Assembly: GCF_000725385.1 (NCBI RefSeq)
Contig: NZ_CP008884.1
Coordinates: 2,542,001 to 2,606,000 of the forward strand
Direction of reading: 5' to 3'
From: Dyella japonica A8
GTDB lineage: Bacteria > Pseudomonadota > Gammaproteobacteria > Xanthomonadales > Rhodanobacteraceae
DNA: 64,000 nucleotides
Shown piece by piece: positions 57,252-64,000 of the stretch; positions within the stretch are counted from its first letter, which is position 1; every line of letters starts with the position of its first letter. The notes under the pieces are model-generated. The model did no database searches, was not told where the DNA came from, and saw only the letters and a program-made list of their open reading frames with translations. The translations under genes were made by a program, and so were the position numbers.

Positions 57252-57437
57252 ATGGAAAAGCGTCTGCATCGATCGGTCACGGACAGGAAAATCGCCGGCG
57301 TGTGCGGCGGCATTGCCGAATACCTGGGCTGGGACCCGACACTCGTGCGTTTGTTGTGGGTTGTGCTGACCTTCCTCGGTGGCTCCGGCATCGTGGCCTA
57401 CCTTGTGCTCTGGCTGTTGATGCCCGAAGGCAACTGA
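57252..57437 (+). CDS. PspC-domain small membrane protein
   Basis: Encodes 61 residues: [20 protein letters not shown], then a single membrane helix (about residues 33-57, [23 protein letters not shown]). The [20 protein letters not shown] segment is the PspC core. Phage-shock PspC proteins sense envelope stress; this short stand-alone form has no pspA/B neighbour, so its role is open. It lies 31 nt after phaC. Confidence 0.9.
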   Translation: MEKRLHRSVTDRKIAGVCGGIAEYLGWDPTLVRLLWVVLTFLGGSGIVAYLVLWLLMPEGN

Positions 57438-57495
57438 ATTCCCGGGCGCGGGCCATGCCCCGCTCCTTTCCTTTCTCTGTTTGGTAAGACCGTTT

Positions 57496-58509
57496 ATGGA
57501 TTACGACCGTTACGACCGCATCCGTGCCGTACAGTGGCAGGGCGACCACCTCCGCTTGCTCGACCAGCGCCTGTTGCCGCAGGAAGAACGCTGGATCGAC
57601 TGCAGCAACGCCGCACAGGTCACGCAGGCCATCAAGGATCTCGCCGTCCGTGGCGCACCCGCCATCGGCATCGCCGCAGCCTGGGGCGTGGTGCTTGCCG
57701 CGAAGCAGGGCGAAGCGCTGGAACCGGCGCTGGCCATGCTGCGCGCGGCACGTCCGACCGCTGTCAACCTGATGTGGGCGCTGGATCGCATGAAGGCACG
57801 CATCGCCGCTGGTGCCGATGCTGCCGCGCTGGAGCGCGAGGCGCAGGCGATCCAGGATGAGGACCTCGCCGCCAACCGTCACATGGGTGAACTGGGCGCC
57901 GGGTTGATCGCGCCGCATTCCGGCGTGCTGACCCATTGCAATACCGGTTCCCTCGCAACTTCCGGTTTCGGCACCGCGCTCGGCGTGATCCGTGCTGGCG
58001 TGGCCGGCGGCCGCATCGACCACGTGTACGCGGGTGAAACCCGTCCCTGGCAGCAGGGCGCGCGCCTGACCATGTGGGAACTCGTTCGTGATGGCATTCC
58101 CGCCAAGCTGATCGCCGACTCCGCCGCGTCGCACCTGATGCGCTCGGGTGTGGTGCAATGGGTCATCGTCGGCGCGGATCGCATTGCCGCCAACGGCGAC
58201 ACGGCCAACAAGATCGGCACCTACCAGCTCGCCATCGCCGCGCGCCATCACGGCGTGAAGTTCATGGTGGTGGCCCCGTCGTCCACGGTCGACATGGCGA
58301 CCGCATCGGGCGACGACATCGAGATCGAGTTGCGCGACTCGGCGGAACTGCTTGCCGTCGCAGGCCGTCGCACCGTGGTCGAAGGCGCGGATGCGTGGAA
58401 TCCGGTGTTTGACGTGACGCCTGCCGAGCTGATCGATGCCATCGTCACCGAGCGTGGCGTGATCGAGCGGCCGACGACCCTCGCCATGCAAGCCCTGTTC
58501 GGTTCATGA
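57496..58509 (+). CDS. mtnA: S-methyl-5-thioribose-1-phosphate isomerase
   Basis: Methionine-salvage enzyme converting methylthioribose-1-phosphate to methylthioribulose-1-phosphate. Encodes 337 residues. Catalytic Cys148 (in [12 protein letters not shown]) and Asp228 (in [12 protein letters not shown]) are 80 residues apart, as in the Bacillus enzyme (160/240). The other salvage genes are not in the window. It overlaps gtrA by 4 nt. Confidence 0.95.
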   Translation: MDYDRYDRIRAVQWQGDHLRLLDQRLLPQEERWIDCSNAAQVTQAIKDLAVRGAPAIGIAAAWGVVLAAKQGEALEPALAMLRAARPTAVNLMWALDRMKARIAAGADAAALEREAQAIQDEDLAANRHMGELGAGLIAPHSGVLTHCNTGSLATSGFGTALGVIRAGVAGGRIDHVYAGETRPWQQGARLTMWELVRDGIPAKLIADSAASHLMRSGVVQWVIVGADRIAANGDTANKIGTYQLAIAARHHGVKFMVVAPSSTVDMATASGDDIEIELRDSAELLAVAGRRTVVEGADAWNPVFDVTPAELIDAIVTERGVIERPTTLAMQALFGS

Positions 58510-58916
58510 AGCTCTCGAAGCAATTCTTTCTCTTCATGATCGGTGGCGTGATCGGCTTCATCGTGGATGCCGGTATCGCGCAGGCCCTGGTGTCGTGGGG
58601 CGACTGGAGTGCGTACTACTCGCGCCTCGTTTCCATTCCCGTGGCCGCCACCGCGACATGGTGGTGGAATCGGCGGCAGACCTTCGCCGGGCATCACAGC
58701 GGGCGCGGCCTGTTTACCGAATGGCTGCACTGGATGGCCCTGATGGGCGTCGGCGCACTGGTCAATTACGGCACTTATGTCGTGCTGTTGCTGGTGTTTC
58801 CGATGCTGGGCCGCTGGCCCGCCATCGCCACGGCCGGTGGCTCCGTCGTGGCCGCGGTGTTCAATTTTTCGACAGCCCGCCTGATGCTTTTCAAAGGCGC
58901 CAAAACGTCTGCGTAA
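58506..58916 (+). CDS. GtrA-family membrane protein
   Basis: Encodes 136 residues with four membrane helices ([21 protein letters not shown] near the start). GtrA-like proteins flip polyprenyl-linked glucose or take part in surface polysaccharide synthesis. The Arg/Trp-rich loop [16 protein letters not shown] and the C-terminal [12 protein letters not shown] are typical. Co-translated with mtnA through a 4-nt overlap; the link to methionine salvage is not obvious. Confidence 0.9.
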   Translation: MKLSKQFFLFMIGGVIGFIVDAGIAQALVSWGDWSAYYSRLVSIPVAATATWWWNRRQTFAGHHSGRGLFTEWLHWMALMGVGALVNYGTYVVLLLVFPMLGRWPAIATAGGSVVAAVFNFSTARLMLFKGAKTSA

Positions 58917-58942
58917 CTCATTGATTGATATGGTGAAAATTC

Positions 58943-58971
58943 TGTGAATCCCACGCTGGACGTGGTACACT
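58943..58971 (+). promoter_or_regulatory. Possible gyrA promoter
   Basis: TGTGAA (58943-58948), 17-bp spacer, TACACT (58966-58971). It is the best match in the 140-bp gap. Confidence 0.4.
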
Positions 58972-58986
58972 TCGCAGGTTGTCTCC

Positions 58987-59034
58987 AGGCTGCCCGCGCC
59001 TACGTTCCAGGGGGAGCGCGCAGGGGCCTTTTTT
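58987..59034 (+). promoter_or_regulatory. Terminator-like hairpin in the gyrA leader
   Basis: AGGC...CCC...GCGC pairs with GCGC...GGG...GCCT with small bulges, directly followed by six T bases (59029-59034). It lies 22 nt before the gyrA ATG and would act as an attenuator if real. Confidence 0.45.
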
Positions 59035-59056
59035 CTTAGATCAGGGAAGCCGATTG

Positions 59057-61651
59057 ATGGCAGAACTCGCCAAAGAAGTCATTCGCGTCAACATCGAAGA
59101 CGAGATGCGCCAGAGCTACCTCGATTACGCCATGAGCGTGATCGTGGGACGCGCCCTTCCAGATGTCCGCGATGGCTTGAAGCCCGTGCATCGCCGCGTT
59201 TTGTTCGCCATGAACGAACTGGGCAATGCCTGGAACAAGCCCTATAAGAAATCGGCCCGCGTGGTCGGTGACGTCATCGGTAAATACCACCCGCACGGCG
59301 ACTCCTCGGTCTATGACGCCATCGTGCGCATGGCCCAGCCGTTCTCGCTGCGCTACATGCTGGTCGATGGCCAGGGTAACTTCGGTTCGGTCGACGGCGA
59401 CAACGCCGCGGCCATGCGATACACCGAGGTGCGCATGTCGCGCCTCACGCAGGAACTGCTTGCCGACATCGACAAGGACACGGTCGACTTCGGCCCGAAC
59501 TACGACGAAAGCGAACACGAACCGCTGGTGCTGCCCACCCGCGTGCCGAACCTGCTGATTAATGGTTCGGCCGGTATTGCCGTGGGCATGGCCACCAATG
59601 TGCCGCCGCACAATCTCACCGAAGTGGTTTCCGCCACGATCGCCCTGATCGACGAGCCCTCGCTGTCGATTGACGACTTGATGCACTACATCCCCGGTCC
59701 GGATTTCCCGACGGCGGGCATCATCAACGGCTCGTCCGGCATCGTCGAGGCGTACCGCACCGGTCGTGGCCGCATCCTGGTGCGCGCACGCACTGAGATC
59801 GAGACCGAATCCAACGGCCGCGAGACGATCATCGTCCACGAGCTGCCGTACCAGGTGAACAAGGCCCGCCTGATCGAGAAGATCGCCGAGCTGGTCAAAG
59901 AAAAGAAGCTCGAGGGCATCAGCGAGCTGCGCGATGAGTCCGACAAGGACGGCATGCGCATGGTCATCGAGATCCGTCGCGACGCGATGGCCGACGTGGT
60001 GCTCAACAACCTGTTCCAGCAGACGCAGCTGCAGGTGACGTTCGGTATCAACATGGTCGCCCTGCTGGACGGCCAGCCGCGCCTGCTGAACCTCAAGGAG
60101 ATCCTCGAGGCGTTCATCCGTCACCGCCGCGAAGTGGTGACGCGCCGTACCATCTTCGATCTGCGCAAGGCCCGTGCCCGTGCGCATATCCTGGAAGGCC
60201 TCACGGTCGCGCTCGCCAACATCGACGAGATGATCGAGCTGATCCGCACCTCGGCCTCGCCGCAGGAAGCACGCGAGCGCATGCTGGCGCGCAAGTGGGA
60301 TCCGGGCATGGTGTCGGCGCTGCTTGCCGCGTCGGGCGCCGAAGCATCGCGTCCGGAAGACATGGATCCGCGTGACGGCCTCAAGGCCGACGGCTACCAG
60401 CTGTCTGATGTGCAGGCGCAGGAAATCCTGGCGATGCGCCTGCATCGCCTCACCGGCCTGGAGCAGGACAAGCTGTCCGAAGAGTACCGCCAGGTGCTCG
60501 AGACCATCCGTGGCCTGATCCAGATCTTGGAAGACCCTGCGCGCCTGCTCTCGGTGATCCGCGAGGAGCTGGAAGCGGTGAAGGAAGAGTTCGGCGACGA
60601 GCGTCGCACCGAGATCCAGCATTCGCAGGAAGACCTCAACGTCCTCGACCTGATCGCGCCGGAAGACGTGGTGGTCACGCTGTCGCACACCGGTTACGTG
60701 AAGCGCCAGCCGGCCAGCACGTATCGCGCGCAGCGTCGCGGCGGCAAGGGCCGTTCGGCTTCGGCGTTGAAGGACGAGGATTTCGTCGAGCAGCTGTGGG
60801 TGGTGAATACCCATGACACGTTGCTCACCTTCACCTCCACCGGTCGCGTGTACTGGCTCAACGTGTATCAGATGCCGGAGTCCGGCCCGAACGCACGCGG
60901 CAAGCCCATGGTGAACCTGCTGCCGCTGGGCCAGGGCGAAAAGGTGCAGGCCGTGCTGCCGGTGCGCGAGTACGCGGAAGACCGTTTCGTGTTCTTCGCC
61001 ACCAAGCAGGGTACGGTGAAGAAGACGCCGCTCACCGAGTTCGCGTTCCAGCTGCAGAAGGGCAAGATTGCCATCAACCTCGACGAGGGCGATGCGCTGG
61101 TCAACGTTGCGCTCACCGACGGCAACAGCGATGTGCTGCTGTTCGCGTCGAACGGCAAGACCGTGCGCTTCGATGAATCCGAAGTGCGTTCGATGGGCCG
61201 CACGGCCACCGGCGTGCGCGGCATGAAGCTCGCTGACTGCGCTGAAGTAGTCTCGCTGATCGTGGCTGCCGAGGGTGACATCCTCACCGCGACGGAGCGT
61301 GGCTACGGCAAGCGCACCCAGCTCGACGAGTTCCCGAAGAAGGGCCGCGGTACGCAGGGTGTCATCGGCATCCAGTGCTCCGAACGCAACGGTCCGCTGG
61401 TTGCTGCCACCCAGGTCACCGAAGCCCACGAGATGATGCTCATCTCTGACCAGGGCACCCTTGTGCGCACGCGCGTGGCCGAGGTATCGCAGCTCAGCCG
61501 CAACACCCAGGGCGTGACGCTGATCCGCCTGCCGGCTGATGAGAAGCTGGTGAGCGTGGTGCGCCTGGACGCGGAAGTGGAGAACGGCGAAGGCGAGGGT
61601 GAAGAAGGCCCTGTCGATGCGGCGCCGGAAGCACCCGCCGACGGCGAGTGA
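59057..61651 (+). CDS. gyrA: DNA gyrase subunit A
   Basis: Breakage-reunion subunit of the type II topoisomerase that introduces negative supercoils. Encodes 864 residues from [12 protein letters not shown], aligned without gaps to the Escherichia coli N-terminus. Catalytic Tyr122 ([10 protein letters not shown]) is present. The quinolone region is [15 protein letters not shown] with Ser83 and Asp87, the susceptible form. The GyrA box QRRGGKG is at 559-565, marking a true gyrase instead of topoisomerase IV. The acidic C-terminal tail ([15 protein letters not shown]) is typical. Confidence 0.98.
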   Translation: MAELAKEVIRVNIEDEMRQSYLDYAMSVIVGRALPDVRDGLKPVHRRVLFAMNELGNAWNKPYKKSARVVGDVIGKYHPHGDSSVYDAIVRMAQPFSLRYMLVDGQGNFGSVDGDNAAAMRYTEVRMSRLTQELLADIDKDTVDFGPNYDESEHEPLVLPTRVPNLLINGSAGIAVGMATNVPPHNLTEVVSATIALIDEPSLSIDDLMHYIPGPDFPTAGIINGSSGIVEAYRTGRGRILVRARTEIETESNGRETIIVHELPYQVNKARLIEKIAELVKEKKLEGISELRDESDKDGMRMVIEIRRDAMADVVLNNLFQQTQLQVTFGINMVALLDGQPRLLNLKEILEAFIRHRREVVTRRTIFDLRKARARAHILEGLTVALANIDEMIELIRTSASPQEARERMLARKWDPGMVSALLAASGAEASRPEDMDPRDGLKADGYQLSDVQAQEILAMRLHRLTGLEQDKLSEEYRQVLETIRGLIQILEDPARLLSVIREELEAVKEEFGDERRTEIQHSQEDLNVLDLIAPEDVVVTLSHTGYVKRQPASTYRAQRRGGKGRSASALKDEDFVEQLWVVNTHDTLLTFTSTGRVYWLNVYQMPESGPNARGKPMVNLLPLGQGEKVQAVLPVREYAEDRFVFFATKQGTVKKTPLTEFAFQLQKGKIAINLDEGDALVNVALTDGNSDVLLFASNGKTVRFDESEVRSMGRTATGVRGMKLADCAEVVSLIVAAEGDILTATERGYGKRTQLDEFPKKGRGTQGVIGIQCSERNGPLVAATQVTEAHEMMLISDQGTLVRTRVAEVSQLSRNTQGVTLIRLPADEKLVSVVRLDAEVENGEGEGEEGPVDAAPEAPADGE

Positions 61652-61666
61652 TCCACGCTCAGTAAT

Positions 61667-61700
61667 AAAAAGAAACCCGGCCTTGGCCGGGTTTCTTTTT
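61667..61700. terminator. Bidirectional terminator between gyrA and the DUF427 gene
   Basis: A perfect 16-bp stem (AAAAAGAAACCCGGCC / GGCCGGGTTTCTTTTT) with a TT loop. A and T tracts on both sides serve both convergent genes. Confidence 0.93.
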
Positions 61701-61707
61701 ACGCGGA

Positions 61708-62088
61708 TCAGCCGGGCCTGATGTCGATGCTGTCCACGCGCGAGCCGTAGAACGCCAGATAGTCCTTGATCGCAGCGACGGCATCGTAGGGATGTTCATA
61801 CGTCCAGACGGCATTCGTGCCCCGCTCCCCGGCGGCGGGAATGCTGTAGTACGAGCAATCGCCTTTGTAAGGGCAGTACGTGTGGTGATCCGTGCGTTCC
61901 AGCAGGGACATGTCCACGTCCTTGCGCGGTATGTAATGCACCACCGGATAGGAGGCTTCGCGCAGTTCCAGCGCGTGGCGCGTATCGGCCAGCACGCGGC
62001 CCGCAGCGCGCACGACGATGTGGTCGGGGCAGGGCGTCACCGTGATCGGGTGATCGGGGCCCGGCTGGCGTTGTTCCCGTGCGTTCAT
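61708..62088 (-). CDS. DUF427 domain-containing protein
   Basis: Encodes 126 residues. DUF427 signatures are VRAAGRVLADTRHALELRE, YPVVHYIPRKDVDMSLLERT, HHTYCPYKGDCSYYSI and the WTYEHPYDAVAAIKDYLAFY end. It is a small cytoplasmic beta-barrel of unknown function. The ATG at 62088 gives a normal length. Confidence 0.92.
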   Translation of the reverse strand: MNAREQRQPGPDHPITVTPCPDHIVVRAAGRVLADTRHALELREASYPVVHYIPRKDVDMSLLERTDHHTYCPYKGDCSYYSIPAAGERGTNAVWTYEHPYDAVAAIKDYLAFYGSRVDSIDIRPG

Positions 62089-62170
62089 GATGGCAAGCCT
62101 CCCGTGGGCGCAAGCGCGATCCGCGAACGCTACGCCACGTCATGGCAAGGAATGGTGGAAGGGCGCCCCC

Positions 62171-64000
62171 TTACGGCGTGAAATCCACCGATTGCCACAG
62201 CGGCGCGGGCGTGTACACGGCGCCTCCGGCGATGGTCCTGGCCACCCGCCGGGTGTTGCGGATGTCGGCCAGCGGATCACCGTCCAGCAAGACCATGTCC
62301 GCGCGCTTGCCTTCAGCGATGGTGCCCAGTTCCTTGTCCAGCCCCATCACGCGCGCGGGCACGCTGGTCGCCGCCTGCAGTGCCTCCATCGGAGTGAAGC
62401 CCGCCTGCACGTAGATCTCCAGTTCGCGGTGGAGCGAATACCCGGGGATGGCCTGGTCGGTTCCCGCCACCACGGTGAGGCCCTGGCGATGCAGCTCGCC
62501 CAGGACGGACAGCATGTCCTTGTAGTAGCCGCCCAGCCATGCCTCGCGTGCGGGCGGGGCGCCCGGGCCATCCAGCGCGGCGGCGAGCGACGGCGGCAGA
62601 TGCTTCACGCCGGGTTCGAGCGAGGACAGTGGCGTGCTGCCCGGATGCATGAAGATCTCATACAGCGCGATGGTGTCGTCGAACACCGTGTGATGCTGCT
62701 TGTACAGCGCGAACTGCTCGGAGGCATTCGCGCTGCGGAGGTCCAGGGGCGGCAGTGGCTTGTCCCGGTCAACGTCCATCAGGGCACGGGTGACGAAATC
62801 GATGTGATTGATACCGTCGTAGCCAGCCTTGACCACCTGCGGCGCGGTCATGCCCTGGGGAACGTGGCCGGTGACGGTCATGCCCAGGCGATGGGCCTCG
62901 GCCGTGATCACGGGTACCAGCTCGGGCTTCATGCTGCTGTAGATCTTGATCTGCAGCGCGCCCGCCTGCTTGTAGCGCCGCACGACGGCGATTGCCTGCT
63001 CGGGCGTATCCGCGGTGACCGCACCCAGCGTGATCGCCCCCGTGCCGTCCACCAGGCCTGCGATGAGGATGCGCGGGCCAATGCCGTGGCCCTCGTCGAG
63101 GACGTCGCGAACCGAGGTGATGAAATCCAGCTCATTGCCACAATCGCGCACGGTGGTAACGCCGGAGGCCAGGTATACCGGGCCCCACTCCACCTGTTCG
63201 TAGTGTGCATGCATGTCCCACAGGCCCGGGATGAGGAACTTGCCCGAGCCGTCGATGACGTTGTAGCCCGCCAGCAGGGCCGACGTTGCGCCCTTGCCGG
63301 ACAGCACATGCGTGATCGCACCGTTTTCCACCAGCACCGTGGTGTCCGGGCGCGGCGCCGTGCCGGAGCCGTCGATCAGCGTCACGTGTGTGATGGCCAG
63401 CCGCCGGGTCGCGGGCTGGCGCGCCCTGGCGCCAAGGCGCTCGAGCGAGGCAAGGCTGTCCTTGGCGGCTTGCCGGATAAACGTGCCAAGCGCGGGCTCG
63501 TAAGCGGTGCGCACCGCCTCGAAGTGGTCCTGCTCGGCATCGCGCGTGACCAGCGCGACGAGCTTGCCGGCATCATCCAGCCACAGCGTTTCGGCGCCCC
63601 AGTCGAGCCCCGCCACTTCGTAGCCGTGCAAGGTGGTGGGGTGGCCTGCGACGTCGACCTGAAGATCCGTCGTGGGCGCGATGCGGATGGATTCGCCGGG
63701 CGGCGCATCGATGCTCGCCGGCTTGCCCTTGGCCAGCCAGAAATGCATCAGCACCTGCTGCATGGCGACGGGCGAATAGCCGTCCATCAGAAACGTATGT
63801 TCCGTGGCCGCGAATGTCTGCGTCTTGCCGTCGCGCCGAAGCGTGACCTGCCCACGCGGCGCATCGAGCGAGAATTCGTCATGAAGGTCCGAATGGCGTG
63901 ACGACTTGCCATCGACTTTCAGTGACAACGGATGCGCATCGTCCCGGGCGTGGTAGACGGTGCTGAGCGGCACCGGCGTGCCCCGATCCGTGAACTTGAA
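62171..64000 (-). CDS. Amidohydrolase-family metal-dependent hydrolase, 5' end cut by window edge
   Basis: The frame is open to the right edge (translated start there FKFTDRGTPVPLSTV), so at least 609 C-terminal residues are visible and the true start is outside; GTG at 63973 is internal. The N-terminal ~170 visible residues form a beta-rich extra domain. The amidohydrolase barrel follows: metal motif in IPGLWDMHAHYEQ, then IKIYSSM, TVTGHVPQGM, GINHID, and the catalytic-acid region VVAGTDQAIPGYSLH. The C-terminus EGKRADMVLLDGDPLADI is typical of the imidazolonepropionase/prolidase-like branch. Substrate and localisation cannot be decided. Confidence 0.9.
   Translation of the reverse strand, partial: FKFTDRGTPVPLSTVYHARDDAHPLSLKVDGKSSRHSDLHDEFSLDAPRGQVTLRRDGKTQTFAATEHTFLMDGYSPVAMQQVLMHFWLAKGKPASIDAPPGESIRIAPTTDLQVDVAGHPTTLHGYEVAGLDWGAETLWLDDAGKLVALVTRDAEQDHFEAVRTAYEPALGTFIRQAAKDSLASLERLGARARQPATRRLAITHVTLIDGSGTAPRPDTTVLVENGAITHVLSGKGATSALLAGYNVIDGSGKFLIPGLWDMHAHYEQVEWGPVYLASGVTTVRDCGNELDFITSVRDVLDEGHGIGPRILIAGLVDGTGAITLGAVTADTPEQAIAVVRRYKQAGALQIKIYSSMKPELVPVITAEAHRLGMTVTGHVPQGMTAPQVVKAGYDGINHIDFVTRALMDVDRDKPLPPLDLRSANASEQFALYKQHHTVFDDTIALYEIFMHPGSTPLSSLEPGVKHLPPSLAAALDGPGAPPAREAWLGGYYKDMLSVLGELHRQGLTVVAGTDQAIPGYSLHRELEIYVQAGFTPMEALQAATSVPARVMGLDKELGTIAEGKRADMVLLDGDPLADIRNTRRVARTIAGGAVYTPAPLWQSVDFTP

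Overview
This window is a contiguous stretch of a high-GC gammaproteobacterial chromosome. It most resembles the Rhodanobacteraceae (Dyella, Luteibacter, Rhodanobacter and relatives, order Lysobacterales/Xanthomonadales). The clues are a Kdo kinase next to lipid A genes, a pabB-pabC-mltG-tmk-holB tail on the fatty-acid cluster with pilZ nearby, a class III PHA synthase (phaE-phaC), separate nuoC and nuoD, and REP-like repeats. The family-level placement is an inference. Nearly everything is core housekeeping. I see no prophage, insertion sequence, CRISPR array or classical defence system.

Layout. Positions 1-6.8 kb hold envelope genes: the end of msbA with lpxK, a glycine-zipper outer membrane protein, a DUF6165 protein, a heptosyltransferase-type enzyme, and an operon of Kdo kinase, metallo-beta-lactamase-fold hydrolase and DinB-like protein. 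Positions 6.8-10.7 kb hold tRNA-Ser(GGA), the SRP RNA, then dnaX-ybaB-recR and small GNAT and HIT genes. dnaX is split by a frame change. Positions 10.7-16.5 kb are on the minus strand: a Slp lipoprotein, the coupled moxR-DUF58-transglutaminase operon, and maf with a small membrane coiled-coil gene. Positions 16.5-30.4 kb are the yceD-rpmF-fabH-fabD-fabG-acpP-fabF-pabB-pabC-mltG-tmk-holB superoperon, followed by a glycosyltransferase, a PIG-L deacetylase and pilZ. plsX is not present between rpmF and fabH. Positions 30.4-45.4 kb are the complete 14-gene nuoA-N operon for respiratory complex I. Positions 45.4-55 kb hold initiator tRNA, rimP, nusA, infB, rbfA, truB, rpsO and pnp, the classical translation and RNA-decay cluster. 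Positions 55-57.4 kb hold phaE, phaC and a PspC-domain gene. Positions 57.5-62.1 kb hold mtnA, gtrA, gyrA and a DUF427 gene. The window ends inside a minus-strand amidohydrolase.

How it works together. The window couples envelope lipid synthesis (lipid A export and phosphorylation, Kdo phosphorylation, fatty-acid elongation), folate precursor synthesis, replication clamp-loader parts (DnaX, HolB), NADH oxidation, and translation initiation and ribosome maturation. Genes mostly abut or overlap by 1, 4 or 10 nt, so translational coupling is extensive.

Points that deserve attention are the -1 frame change in dnaX, a near-leaderless promoter for yceD, an initiator tRNA with a T1-T72 end, a 17-histidine loop in NuoL, a PabB with PIAGT instead of PIKGT, a perfect 20-bp hairpin in the rpsO leader, paired operator-like dyads before phaE, and two families of inverted repeats. 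I did not find a clearly new multi-gene system.
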